From positions 186,001 to 250,000 of the forward strand of contig NZ_FMAH01000003.1 of NCBI RefSeq assembly GCF_900094545.1: DNA of 64,000 bases. Direction: 5' to 3'. Numbering within the stretch: position 1 is the stretch's first letter; each line of letters opens with the position of its first letter. Source of the DNA: Martinezella miluonensis (GTDB taxonomy: Bacteria > Pseudomonadota > Alphaproteobacteria > Rhizobiales > Rhizobiaceae). This document shows, piece by piece, positions 8,874 to 17,630 of the stretch. The translations under genes and the position numbers were made by a program. The notes beneath the pieces were generated by a model that was given only the letters and a program-made list of their open reading frames with translations, searched no databases and was not told the DNA's origin.

Positions 8874-8932
8874 TGTCTCCTCCAGTTTGTTGTCCCGCTC
8901 CCCACGGGATCTTTGCTTCAATGATCTCCGGC

Positions 8933-10528
8933 TCAGCCGGAAATCGCCTTTCCTGTCATGAAGGCCGCAGCCTTCGCCGCAATCATCATCGTCGGCGCGT
9001 TGGTGTTGCCCGAGACCAGGGTCGGCATGACAGAGGCGTCGCAGACCCGCAGGCCTTCGATGCCGCGCACCTTCAAGTCCGGTCCAACCACAGCATTGGG
9101 ATCGTCCGCCCGGCCCATGCGGGCCGTGCCTGCCGGATGGAACACCGTCTTGCAGGATTGGCGGATGTAGTCCCGCAGGGCGTCCGGATCCTCCTCAACA
9201 CCGGGCTTCGGCAGCACGCGGCGCTTGACCAGCGTGGCAAGGGCCGGTGCATCGAGGATGCGGATCGCCGTTTCGACGCCGCGCACCAAGGTCTCGACAT
9301 CGGCGGGGTCGGAAAGCAGATTGGCGTTGAAATCCGTCTGCTCCGTCGGATCGGCACTCTTCAACCGAATCCAGCCGCGCGACCTTGGCCGCAGATAGCA
9401 GGGCCCGATGCTGAGGCCATGTCCGGGCTCCGGATCACGATCGACAAAACCGATCAAGACTGGCAGCACATGGAACTGCACGTCCGGCTGTCCCGTGCCT
9501 GCCGTGTCGACAAAACCACCGCACTCGACAACGTTGGAGGACAGCAACCCGCGATGCGACGTCAGATAGCGCAACATGTGGCCAGCGGCCCGCAGACCCT
9601 TGTCATGACCTAGGATCGAGATCGGCTCATGGGTTTCGCCCTGCACCGGCACTTCCAAGTGGTCCTGATAGTTGGCGCCGACGCCCGGCAGGTCGGCGAC
9701 GACCTTGATGCCAAGTGACGAAAGATGCCCGGCGTCGCCGATGCCGGATAGCTGCAGGATTTTCGGCGTGGCGATCGCGCCGGCAGTGAGCGCGATTTCA
9801 CGCTGTGCCTTGAAGATCGTACCGTCGAGCAGTTCGACCCCAACGGCCTTTTTTCCTTCGAACAGGATGCGAGCAACCTTGCGTTGCGTCAGCACAGTCA
9901 GGTTCGGCCGCTTCTCCGCTTCGCGCAGGAAGGCCTGGGCGGAGCTCCAGCGACGGCCGCCATAGGTCGTGCTTTGATAAAAGCCGACGCCAGCCTGATC
10001 GGCGCCGTTGAAATCGTCATTGTGCGGAATGCCGATTTCGGTCGCAGCTTTGATAAAGGCCTCGCTCAGCGGATGGCGATGACGCGGATCCGAAACGTGC
10101 AGCCCGCCTTTACTGCCATGAAAATGGCCGTTCAGTCGCTCGTTGTTTTCAAGCGAGCGGAAGGCAGGCAACACGTCGTCATAGGACCAGCCCTGGCACC
10201 CCATTTGCGACCAGGTATCGTAATCGTTTCGATGACCGCGAATATAGATCATCGCGTTCACCGAACTGCCGCCGCCAAGCACGTTGCCCTGCGGAGTGAT
10301 GCTCGGACGCCCGTTCAAGCCCCTGTCGGGGTTCGAGGCATAGGGATGGATATCGATCCCCTTGCCCAGCACCTTGAAGAAGGTTGCGGGAATATGGATC
10401 CAGGGATCGGCGTCCCGCCGGCCGGACTCGATCAATAGAACCTTGTGCGCCGGGTTTTCCGAGAGCCGGTTCGCCAGCACGCAGCCCGAGGATCCGCCAC
10501 CGACGATGATGTAGTCATAGGTCGCCAT
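8933..10528 (-). CDS. GMC-family FAD-dependent alcohol oxidoreductase
   Basis: A 531-residue glucose-methanol-choline family flavoenzyme. The FAD motif GGGSSG (9-14) with a following Glu (LLIESG) is at the N-terminus, PQGNVLGGGSSVNAMIYIRG is the first GMC signature, and the catalytic His464 lies in FHPAGTARMG, with SGNTNAPTMMIAAKAA closing the protein. It oxidises an alcohol to an aldehyde and passes electrons to the quinone pool or another acceptor. It is three bases downstream of an aldehyde dehydrogenase gene, which would take the product to the acid, the same pairing as BetA/BetB, though betaine genes are not otherwise present. No signal peptide is seen. Confidence 0.92.
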   Translation of the reverse strand: MATYDYIIVGGGSSGCVLANRLSENPAHKVLLIESGRRDADPWIHIPATFFKVLGKGIDIHPYASNPDRGLNGRPSITPQGNVLGGGSSVNAMIYIRGHRNDYDTWSQMGCQGWSYDDVLPAFRSLENNERLNGHFHGSKGGLHVSDPRHRHPLSEAFIKAATEIGIPHNDDFNGADQAGVGFYQSTTYGGRRWSSAQAFLREAEKRPNLTVLTQRKVARILFEGKKAVGVELLDGTIFKAQREIALTAGAIATPKILQLSGIGDAGHLSSLGIKVVADLPGVGANYQDHLEVPVQGETHEPISILGHDKGLRAAGHMLRYLTSHRGLLSSNVVECGGFVDTAGTGQPDVQFHVLPVLIGFVDRDPEPGHGLSIGPCYLRPRSRGWIRLKSADPTEQTDFNANLLSDPADVETLVRGVETAIRILDAPALATLVKRRVLPKPGVEEDPDALRDYIRQSCKTVFHPAGTARMGRADDPNAVVGPDLKVRGIEGLRVCDASVMPTLVSGNTNAPTMMIAAKAAAFMTGKAISG

Positions 10529-10531
10529 GGC

Positions 10532-11938
10532 TTAGCTCAACACCGTCTGGATCGTCGTGAATTCCTTCAATCCTTCGGCGCCGAACTCGACGCCCATGCC
10601 GGACTGCTTCACGCCGCCGAAGGGCGCGTTGGGCTGAATAGTGCCGTGCTTGTTGATCCAGACCGAACCGCATTCAAGCTGCATCGCATAGCGCTTCGCC
10701 TTCTGAGCATCCGCCGACCAGACAGAGCCGCCGAGGCCTGCGGGATTCTGGTTGGCGCGCTCCATCACCTCATCGACATCGCTATAGCGGATGATCGGCA
10801 GGGCCGGACCGAACTGCTCCTCGTCGACCAACCGCACACCATGATCGACATCGGCAACAAGCGTGATCGGATAAAAATATCCGGGCCTATCCATCGGCGC
10901 GCCGCCAGTCAGGATGCGGCCGCCATTGGCGCGCGCGTCGTCGACAAGTTCACGCACCTTGTTGAACTGCATTTCGTTCTGCACGGGACCGAGAATGCTC
11001 GCCTCGTCCAGCCCGTCACCGACGGCGATCTTGCCGGCATAATCGGCGAGCCCGCTGCAGACCTCTTCATAGATACTGTCATGCACATAGAGGCGCTTCA
11101 ACGCCGCGCAGGTCTGGCCATTGTTGATGAAAGCGCCCCAGAAAAGCCCCTCGACGATGGCCTTCGGGTCGGCATCCGGCAACACGATACCCGCATCGTT
11201 GCCACCGAGTTCCAGCGTCAGCCGCTTCAGGGTCGCGACCGCTGAGGCCATGACCTTCTTGCCGGTTTCCGTCGAACCGGTGAAGGTCATCTTGGAAATA
11301 CCCGGATGGGCGGAAAGTGCCGCCCCGATGCTGTTTTCGCCGGTAATGATGTTGACGACGCCGGGCGGAAGAACCTCATTCATGATTTCGACGAGGCGAA
11401 TAGTCGACAAAGGCGTCAGCGGCGACGGCTTGATGACCACGGTATTGCCGGCGCGCACAGCCGGCACGATATGCCAGCAGGCGATCATCACGGGCCAGTT
11501 CCAGGGCGTGATCGAACCGACGACGCCGATCGGCTTGCGATGCAGCTCGACGCGGCCTTCATTGTCGTCCTGGAGCACCTCGACCGGCAGGTCGAGTTCG
11601 GCGGTATGCCGCGTCCAGGCGAGCGCGCCGCCGATTTCGAAGCGCGAGCCGAGGCCGTTGAGCGGCTTGCCCTGTTCCCGGGTCAGGATCTGGGCAAGCT
11701 CTTCGGCATGGTCGTTGATCTTCTCTGCGACCGCGCGGCAAGCGATCGCGCGCTCTTCGTTCGAAACCTGCGACCATATCTTGAAGGCTTCCGTAGCCGC
11801 GGCAACCGCCCGGTCAAGATCCGCTTCGCTGCCGAGCGGCATGTAGCCAACCACGTCGCCGTTCGACGGATTTGCGACCGGTGCATGATGGGACGTGGCA
11901 ACATGCTCGCCGCCGATAAGCAGGGTATACTGCTTCAC
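10532..11938 (-). CDS. NAD(P)-dependent aldehyde dehydrogenase
   Basis: A 468-residue aldehyde dehydrogenase superfamily enzyme with TPWNWPVM in the cofactor region, FTGSTETGKKV, the general base Glu243 (TLELGGND) and catalytic Cys277 (NNGQTCAALKR), ending FGGVKQSGMGVEFG. It oxidises an aldehyde to the carboxylate in the cytoplasm. The start has a strong site, GGGAGGAGAATATC before ATG. It is the first gene of a run of eight same-strand genes reaching 2544 (ALDH, GMC, binding protein, LivHMGF, SDR, AraC), with the promoter expected at 11939-12016. A FeaR-like AraC regulator sits directly upstream. Confidence 0.92.
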   Translation of the reverse strand: MKQYTLLIGGEHVATSHHAPVANPSNGDVVGYMPLGSEADLDRAVAAATEAFKIWSQVSNEERAIACRAVAEKINDHAEELAQILTREQGKPLNGLGSRFEIGGALAWTRHTAELDLPVEVLQDDNEGRVELHRKPIGVVGSITPWNWPVMIACWHIVPAVRAGNTVVIKPSPLTPLSTIRLVEIMNEVLPPGVVNIITGENSIGAALSAHPGISKMTFTGSTETGKKVMASAVATLKRLTLELGGNDAGIVLPDADPKAIVEGLFWGAFINNGQTCAALKRLYVHDSIYEEVCSGLADYAGKIAVGDGLDEASILGPVQNEMQFNKVRELVDDARANGGRILTGGAPMDRPGYFYPITLVADVDHGVRLVDEEQFGPALPIIRYSDVDEVMERANQNPAGLGGSVWSADAQKAKRYAMQLECGSVWINKHGTIQPNAPFGGVKQSGMGVEFGAEGLKEFTTIQTVLS

Positions 11939-12016
11939 GATATTCTCCTCCCGTGACTTTCGAGAGGACTATGACTTTTGCAGAAAGACCCGTCTTGGGG
12001 AGAAACGCGCCTCGTC

Positions 12017-12048
12017 TTGGACTGGAGCGCAGACTGCGCTCAGTCCAA
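12017..12048 (-). terminator. Stem-loop across the AraC stop codon
   Basis: TTGGACTGGAGCGCA (12017-12031) pairs with TGCGCTCAGTCCAA (12035-12048) around a GAC loop, with one bulged G. The structure includes the stop codon of the AraC gene and lies about 80 bases before the aldehyde dehydrogenase start. There is no T-run, so it could attenuate read-through or act as a protein-binding site for the operon promoter. Confidence 0.45.
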
Positions 12049-13026
12049 CCTATGAGCCGGCTCGGCGGAGCGCAGCAGCTCGCTCGGGGCGCAATCGAAC
12101 AGCTCCTTGAAGCTGCGATTGAAATAGGAAATGTCGTTGAAACCAGCCGAATAGGCGACTTCGGCTATCGTTGTCGGGTTGCGCCGCTCCTTGAGCTGCT
12201 CGATCTTTTCGCGGGCAAAGCGCAAGCGCTTGTCACGGATGACGGTCGTGCAGGTCATTCCCATGCCCTGGAAATCCTGTTGTAGGGTGCGGATCGACAC
12301 GCCAAGCCTGGTCGCCAGCCATTTGGCGTTGAGGTCCGTATCGGTCAGGTGCTTGTCGATCAGAATATCGACCATCTGCATGCGCCTGCTGGCGCTGTCA
12401 TGCAGCGAATTCAAACTCGTCGCCTGGACGCTTGTCGACAGAAAGGCCTGGCGGGTCGTATCGAACATCAGCTGACGCAGATGCGGAGAGGCCACATCGC
12501 TTTCCGGTGTGGTCATCATCTTCGCAATCAGCGCCCGCAGCATCATCGCCATCGGATCGGATGCGACAAGCTTGCGAGCGACGTCAAAATCGATCCTGCT
12601 GTCCGAGTACATCAATTGCCGTGGCAGATGCAGCGACAGATGATTGGAGAAATGCCCGCGAAAATAGAAGGTGGTCGGTCGGGTGGAGTCGACGAGGATG
12701 CATTCGCCGACATCGAGAATGTTCTGCTGGCCGGAGTGTTCGACGCCGCAAACGCCCTCGAGCTGCAGGATCAGGAACAGGTGCTCGTTCGCATCGCGCC
12801 GGATGTCATCCCAATCGCGATGGACATAATCGAGGTCGTTGGAGACGTGGGCGAACTCCATGCCGCAGACATCGATGCGGCTCGCCGTGCCGATGACGCT
12901 ATCGCCGCGCCGCATCACATGCGGGTTGAAATTCCCGCAGATGCTTTGAAGGTCGTCCACCCATTGATCATAGGGTATCGGCGACCAGGTCCGTTCGATG
13001 AGGCTGCGATTCTGCAACAGATCCAA
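12040..13026 (-). CDS. AraC-family regulator, FeaR-like
   Basis: A 328-residue regulator with an N-terminal AraC-binding-like cupin domain (about 25-200) and a C-terminal AraC DNA-binding domain (about 215-320; NAKWLATRLGVSIRTLQQDF, EVAYSAGFNDISYFNRSFK). It resembles the FeaR type, which activates aromatic-amine oxidase and aldehyde dehydrogenase genes, and here it precedes an aldehyde dehydrogenase gene on the same strand. The start is TTG 13026, preceded by GGGAGGCAGAG. It is the best candidate for controlling the operon at 11938-2544. Effector unknown. Confidence 0.85.
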   Translation of the reverse strand: MDLLQNRSLIERTWSPIPYDQWVDDLQSICGNFNPHVMRRGDSVIGTASRIDVCGMEFAHVSNDLDYVHRDWDDIRRDANEHLFLILQLEGVCGVEHSGQQNILDVGECILVDSTRPTTFYFRGHFSNHLSLHLPRQLMYSDSRIDFDVARKLVASDPMAMMLRALIAKMMTTPESDVASPHLRQLMFDTTRQAFLSTSVQATSLNSLHDSASRRMQMVDILIDKHLTDTDLNAKWLATRLGVSIRTLQQDFQGMGMTCTTVIRDKRLRFAREKIEQLKERRNPTTIAEVAYSAGFNDISYFNRSFKELFDCAPSELLRSAEPAHRLD

Positions 13027-13123
13027 CTCTGCCTCCCAACAGTGTCAGCGCTGATGGAGACTGCTATAGATCCTCGGTCCCGTCAATTAAATACTTAACA
13101 CATTAATAAATGTGGGGAAATAC

Positions 13124-13645
13124 TTACTCTTCCCCAACCGAGCCGTTCTCCAGCTTCAGCGATGCCAGTTCCTCCAGCATGTCCAAAAGCTGTTCCACAC
13201 GCTGCACGCCGAAACGCGCGTCGATATCGGCATAGACCTTCAGGCTCTCCGGCATGACCTCCGTTACGATCCCCTCCCCCGCCGGTGTGATCTGCAGAAG
13301 CACCCTGCGGCCATCCGCTTCGTCCTTGTGCTTGGTGATGAAACCACGCTCCTCAAGCAGCCGTATCATCCGCGTCAGGCTCGGCGCCAGAATGGATGCC
13401 TTGTCGGCCAGTTCCGTCGCATCGAGCTTGCCGGCCTCGTAGAGGACGCGAATAACACGCCATTGCTGTTCGGTAACGTCATGCGCGGCCAGGATCGGCC
13501 GAAAATGGCTCATGACCGCTTCGCGGGCACGCAGAAGCCCGATAGCCAGGGAACGACGGGGTTCTCGCAGCGATCGCTTGGGCTTTGCTGCTGCAGTATC
13601 GGATGCTGATGGCTGTTTGGCGTCGCTGTCTGTTTTATTCTGCAT
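13124..13645 (-). CDS. MarR-family regulator, HpaR-like
   Basis: This MarR-type winged-helix repressor resembles HpaR of the homoprotocatechuate pathway: RRSLAIGLLRAREAVM, SHFRPILAAHDVTEQQWRVIRVL, then ILAPSLTRMI and the wing KDEADGRRVLLQITPAG. HpaR proteins repress aromatic catabolic genes and are released by the aromatic ligand. The start is uncertain: ATG 13645 is used, but ATG 13690 and GTG 13699 are in frame and none has a clear ribosome-binding site. An inverted repeat at 13674-13695 would then be an upstream operator. No homoprotocatechuate genes flank it; the HpaI-type aldolase at the window start is 13 kb away. Confidence 0.8.
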   Translation of the reverse strand: MQNKTDSDAKQPSASDTAAAKPKRSLREPRRSLAIGLLRAREAVMSHFRPILAAHDVTEQQWRVIRVLYEAGKLDATELADKASILAPSLTRMIRLLEERGFITKHKDEADGRRVLLQITPAGEGIVTEVMPESLKVYADIDARFGVQRVEQLLDMLEELASLKLENGSVGEE

Positions 13646-13673
13646 CGGTTTCGTATGTTCGCTGAGACTACTA

Positions 13674-13695
13674 ATCTCATTGATTAACATGAGAA
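13674..13695. promoter_or_regulatory. Inverted repeat, candidate MarR operator
   Basis: ATCTCAT (13674-13680) and ATGAGAA (13689-13695) form a 6-of-7 inverted repeat with an 8-base AT-rich spacer, upstream of the preferred start of the HpaR-like gene. Size and symmetry suit a MarR-dimer autoregulatory site. Confidence 0.35.
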
Positions 13696-13699
13696 TCAC

Positions 13700-14116
13700 T
13701 CAAAGCAAGATGATCGGGTGACATCGATTGAACTCAGGGGACAACGGTCGCCGCATCGCAGCGACCTTTCCAATTGGTGACGAGCGGCCCGATAGGCTGA
13801 CATCGAATTTGGACATGGACCAGCCCGGATGGCAATCCGAGCTCAACCTGTCGCCCTCCAGCCTCACATGATCGAGAAGAGCAGGATTGCCGCTGACGAC
13901 GGCTTTCGCCTCGCCGCCGGGCTGATAGCGCACGGAAGCCGGTATATCGATTGCCAGGCTGCCGTCCGAGTTGAAGGGCAGGATGATCTGCTGTTTACCC
14001 GACCCTTGCGAACCGCAACTGAATTGCGCGCCATCCCACCAATACCTTCTGCATGCCGACGACGCAGCAATTACCGCTGCGGCGGAGATCGAGGAAATTC
14101 GCTGGGTATCGCCCGC
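13700..14116 (-). pseudogene. Remnant of a DUF2807-like (GIN-domain) protein
   Basis: No intact gene is present, but the minus-strand frame open from 14116 to 13700 reads like the first part of a DUF2807/head-GIN domain protein: AQFSCGSQGSGKQQIILPF, then IPASVRYQPGGEAKAVVSG, PALLDHVRLEGDRLSSDC and FDVSLSGR. In such proteins this is followed by a long beta-helix that is missing here, and there is no start or signal peptide in frame. The adjacent frame at 13995-14249 may hold the displaced N-terminus. I read it as a truncated, frameshifted relic; the family match is from memory of its motifs. Confidence 0.4.
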
Positions 14117-14252
14117 TCATCCGGGCGCCATAGCCATGGCGCCCCTGACTGAACATCATATCCTGCCGCTTCACCGGCAGTGAAAGTCCCTCTGGAGAAC
14201 AGGGCTGGTCGTTGAGACCAGCCAGCATGCCGTAAGGGATTGCGATCAAAAC

Positions 14253-15524
14253 CTATAGGATCTCGGCGGTATTAGCATTGACGGTAATCGCGCGACCGGC
14301 AAACCAGCCGTTGATGGCAGCGCAAAGACCGAGCAGGACGAACAGAACGGAGCACCAGGCAAAGCTACCCGTCCAGCCATGGATCATGCCGACAATGAGC
14401 GGGCCGATGGCTGCAAGCAGATAGCCGACGAATTGCGCCATACCGGAAAGATGCGCGGCGATATGCGCATCCGGGGAACGCAACACGATGACGGTCAGCG
14501 CCACGGCGATCAGTCCGCCCTGCCCGATGCCCTGGAGTACCGCCCAGAACCAGACCGTCCAAAGCGGAGCAAAGAGCAAGCCAAGCAACGCAACGACCGC
14601 GATCGCGCAGAGGATGACATTGATGGCGCGCTGATCCTTACCCTTGACGGCGATATGGGGGGCAACCAGGCAGGCGGCGGCCTGTACCATGACCGAGGCG
14701 GAGACAATGGCGCCAGCTGTCACGCCATCGAGGCCGCGTTCGCGCAAAATGGGGACGAGCCAGCCGAAGACGCAATAAGCGAGCGCCGATTGCAGCCCCA
14801 TGAAGAGCGTCACCTGCCATGCGATGGGATCGGTCCACAGGCCCGTTACGCGAAAGCCGCTGCGGCGAACCTGGTTGCGCGTTCCGATGACCTGCGGCAG
14901 CCAGAGAAGCCCGACCACCACAGCCGGGAGAGCCCATGCAGCCAGCGCACCGCCCAGCGATCCGCCAAGCGCATGTTCGATGGGAAGCGTCAGCCCCGCC
15001 GCACTCGCCGCGCCGGCACACAGCGCCATCGTGTAGCAGCCCGTCATCAGGGCTGCCTTGTCCGGGAAATCGCGCTTGACGACGCCGGGTAAAAGCACAT
15101 TGCCGATCGCGATGCACGCGCCGGCCAGCGCAGTTCCGAAGAACAGCATGGGAATCGACGAGAAGCCGCGCAGCGCCGTGCCTAAAGCGAGCAGCAGGAT
15201 CACACCAAGCAGGACGCGCTCCGTTCCCAACCGCTGCGCGAGCCTAGGCGCAAGCGGTGAAAACAATCCCAGGCAGACCACGGGCAATGTCGTGAGGATG
15301 CTGGTGCCGGACGCAGACAGGCCAAGCCCGGTCCGGATCTCCGGCAGCAGCGCCGATGCGCTGGAAAAGACCGGCCGGAGACTGAATGCAATCAGGACCA
15401 GGCTCACGCCAAGAATAAATCTGCCGATCGGCGATTTACCCCTGTGAGGCTGCGGCGGCGGAATTTCATCGGCCTCGGCGTCGATCATTTCGAGGGAGGC
15501 GGCATTTTGCGGAGACATGGTCAT
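14253..15524 (-). CDS. MFS transporter, CynX/NimT-like
   Basis: A 423-residue major facilitator with twelve hydrophobic segments and the layout of the CynX/NimT branch (cyanate/nitroimidazole transport-type): LVLIAFSLRPVFSSASALLPEIR at TM1 and GNVLLPGVVKRDF after TM4 are typical. It has a 30-residue cytoplasmic N-terminal tail. Its start codon overlaps the stop of the GntR gene upstream (ATGA, 15521-15524), so regulator and transporter are translationally coupled. Substrate not deducible. Confidence 0.87.
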   Translation of the reverse strand: MTMSPQNAASLEMIDAEADEIPPPQPHRGKSPIGRFILGVSLVLIAFSLRPVFSSASALLPEIRTGLGLSASGTSILTTLPVVCLGLFSPLAPRLAQRLGTERVLLGVILLLALGTALRGFSSIPMLFFGTALAGACIAIGNVLLPGVVKRDFPDKAALMTGCYTMALCAGAASAAGLTLPIEHALGGSLGGALAAWALPAVVVGLLWLPQVIGTRNQVRRSGFRVTGLWTDPIAWQVTLFMGLQSALAYCVFGWLVPILRERGLDGVTAGAIVSASVMVQAAACLVAPHIAVKGKDQRAINVILCAIAVVALLGLLFAPLWTVWFWAVLQGIGQGGLIAVALTVIVLRSPDAHIAAHLSGMAQFVGYLLAAIGPLIVGMIHGWTGSFAWCSVLFVLLGLCAAINGWFAGRAITVNANTAEIL

Positions 15525-16198
15525 GACATCAGTAACCGATCAAGTGTGGCAATAACGGGAGCCATGAAGCGGCGCACTGCGGCATCGGCCGCATCAGGAT
15601 TACCGGACGCAATGGCGTCGACGACGGCGACATGCGCCGGCATGTCCGGCTCCGGAACCTCTTCCCCGAGCGTCGCCTCGATGGTTTCCGCGATCGACAT
15701 GGAGAAGAAATCGTAAATCTCGACCAGCGCCAGGTTCCGCGAGGCGGCAACGACCGCCTTATGGAAGGCAAGATCGCGCTTGATGAAGCCCGCCTTGTCT
15801 TCCCCGGTGTAATTTCCTCGCGCAGCAAGCAGCGCGCGCAATTGCGAAATCACTTCCGGAGTATGGCGCAGAGCAGTCAGCCGTGCGGCTTCGACCTCGA
15901 GAGCCAGTCGGGCTTCGAATTGGTCCCTCAATCCGGCGCGACGTGCCACGTCGAGCGGACGACCGAAATCAGCCGTCGAGCGCACATAGGTGCCAGACCC
16001 CTGCCGCGTCTCAAGATAGCCCTGCGAAGCCAGCACTCGCACAGCTTCGCGGATCGTGCCGCGACTGACGGAAAGCATCGAGGAAAGAGCGGCCTCATTC
16101 GGCAGCTTCTCGCCGACACCCCAGCGTTGGGCAATGATTTCGCTGCGAATTGCCTCCACGGCAGTATCCGCGAGCGTCGTTTTGGTCAGAGCGCGCAT
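15521..16198 (-). CDS. GntR-family (FCD/FadR type) regulator
   Basis: A 225-residue regulator with an N-terminal winged helix (IRSEIIAQRWGVGEKLPNEAAL, SRGTIREAVRVLASQGYLE) and a C-terminal all-helical FCD ligand domain with the usual metal/acid-binding residues (KRDLAFHKAVVAAS). Genes of this class typically repress an adjacent transporter or catabolic gene and respond to a carboxylic acid. It precedes and overlaps the CynX-like transporter gene. A perfect 8-1-8 palindrome 15 bases upstream of its start is the likely operator. Confidence 0.9.
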   Translation of the reverse strand: MRALTKTTLADTAVEAIRSEIIAQRWGVGEKLPNEAALSSMLSVSRGTIREAVRVLASQGYLETRQGSGTYVRSTADFGRPLDVARRAGLRDQFEARLALEVEAARLTALRHTPEVISQLRALLAARGNYTGEDKAGFIKRDLAFHKAVVAASRNLALVEIYDFFSMSIAETIEATLGEEVPEPDMPAHVAVVDAIASGNPDAADAAVRRFMAPVIATLDRLLMS

Positions 16199-16212
16199 GA
16201 TTGAATTTCATC

Positions 16213-16229
16213 AAGTCATCAGATGACTT
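16213..16229. promoter_or_regulatory. Perfect palindrome, likely GntR operator
   Basis: AAGTCATC-A-GATGACTT is a perfect inverted repeat of 8 bp around one base, 15 bases before the start of the FCD-type GntR gene. FadR-subfamily operators commonly have this GTnnnnnnAC-type symmetry. Position suits autoregulation of the regulator-transporter pair. Confidence 0.6.
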
Positions 16230-16246
16230 TACAACTAGCTGAATAC

Positions 16247-16266
16247 CATCCGTTCGTCAACGGATG
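16247..16266. terminator. Stem-loop downstream of MFS gene
   Basis: CATCCGTT (16247-16254) and AACGGATG (16259-16266) form an 8-bp perfect stem around CGTC, 43 bases past the stop of the MFS gene at 16309. There is no T-run, so it is either a weak terminator or a second regulator site. Confidence 0.35.
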
Positions 16267-16308
16267 TTCAGGTCCGCAGCGAATCGTCGGAAAAGGCTCG
16301 TGATATCC

Positions 16309-17511
16309 CTATCGGCGCCGTCTCACGCCGTCGCAGTAGAGCAGCATGGCGAGCCCCGACAGTCCGGCGAAAGCGCCGATAATTGCTGTTCCAGAATAGC
16401 TGCTCACGGCCGTTCCAAGCGCAAAAAGGAGCGCGCTCAGGCCGGCGCTCAAGAAAATATTGACCGAAATCAAGGCGCTGCCGAGCCCAGGGCGCTCGGC
16501 AATCAGGTCCTGCAGGTATGTGATCGGAATACTGATAAGAGCCGCCGCCCCGATGCCGCTGACCAGCGTCAGGGCATACATATGCCACGGCGCCGATGCC
16601 AGGCCGAGCAGCAGCAGATAAATCACATAGATCACCGTGCCGACCGCGAGCGCAGTGACGTGGCTCATGATCCGCTGGGCGCGTCCCCATACGACGATGA
16701 AGATGACTTCGAGAAGCGCGACGATCCCGACGAGAACCCCGATGTCGGCGACGGTTCCATGCGCCGCGCCGGTGACGACGAGAGGCAGGATAGCGCCATT
16801 GACGTGAAGCGTGCTGCTGATCAACGCCACTGCAATCACACGCACGAATACGGGCGGCGAGATGACCTGCCCAAGTGCCGCAAGATAGGAGAGATGGCGC
16901 GTTGCCGCTGCATCGGTGCCGTTCTGGCGCGGAAGGAAGACGGCAATCAATCCGAAGCAGGCGGCACAGGCTAGGCCTGCAAAAAGATAAGCGGGCAACA
17001 TGCTCTCGGAGTTTACAAGCAATGCTCCGGTAATTCCCGGGACGAGGACCCAGGAGAGCGAAATCATCGCCCGGACGCCCGAATTGACAGTCGCGACATC
17101 ATTGCGCTCCATCCCCCTCGTCGCAACCCTGACATTGGCAAAGAGCAGCGAATTGAGGGAGCCGTAAATCGGGAGGAGGAACAATGCGCTGAGAACGAAG
17201 GTCGCCTGCGCCGGCACGATATAGACTGCGCCATAGCCCAGAGCGCCGAAGATGGCGACGGTCAGCATCATCGTGCGATATTCGCCGATCCTATCCGCCA
17301 GATTTCCGAGGAGAATGCTGACGACGACATTCACCGCAGCCGCACAAAAGATTAGCGCCGAATATAATCCATTGCTCAGACCAAGCTCGCGGATACCCAC
17401 GACGGACTGATAGGGAGAGGTCGCCGCTCCGGCAAAGCCGAAGGCAAAAATGGCAAGCATGCTCACCCGGATCGTCGGGTCGCGGAAAACGTCAGGAAGG
17501 AGGCGGGTCAT
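16309..17511 (-). CDS. MFS transporter, sugar-efflux (SET)-like
   Basis: A 400-residue protein with twelve predicted helices and the loop motif GNLADRIGEYRTMM between TM2 and TM3. Length and organisation resemble the sugar efflux transporter (SET) group of the major facilitator superfamily. It follows a second, related transporter gene (17631-18854) on the same strand after 119 bases, so the two look like a tandem pair. Substrate is not known; efflux of sugars or drugs is a family-level suggestion only. Confidence 0.8.
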   Translation of the reverse strand: MTRLLPDVFRDPTIRVSMLAIFAFGFAGAATSPYQSVVGIRELGLSNGLYSALIFCAAAVNVVVSILLGNLADRIGEYRTMMLTVAIFGALGYGAVYIVPAQATFVLSALFLLPIYGSLNSLLFANVRVATRGMERNDVATVNSGVRAMISLSWVLVPGITGALLVNSESMLPAYLFAGLACAACFGLIAVFLPRQNGTDAAATRHLSYLAALGQVISPPVFVRVIAVALISSTLHVNGAILPLVVTGAAHGTVADIGVLVGIVALLEVIFIVVWGRAQRIMSHVTALAVGTVIYVIYLLLLGLASAPWHMYALTLVSGIGAAALISIPITYLQDLIAERPGLGSALISVNIFLSAGLSALLFALGTAVSSYSGTAIIGAFAGLSGLAMLLYCDGVRRRR

Positions 17512-17630
17512 CTGTGATGTCGAGGGTCTGGCAAATCACCCGGTAGCTGGGCACAGGGCTTTTAACAGGTTTGGGATTGTCCGAAACCTACCGAAGCAAA
17601 ATAATGGCAGCACCATGAAGAGGCGGCGCG

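Noticed and set aside
8933..11938. Glycine betaine synthesis genes betA and betB
   Set aside because: The GMC/ALDH pair has the same logic, but there is no betI, betC or choline transporter and the ABC importer is of the branched-chain type; a generic name is safer.
13124..13699. Homoprotocatechuate degradation cluster, suggested by HpaR-like and HpaI-like genes
   Set aside because: No hpaB, hpaC, hpaD, hpaE, hpaF, hpaG or hpaH genes are in the window and the two genes are 13 kb apart.
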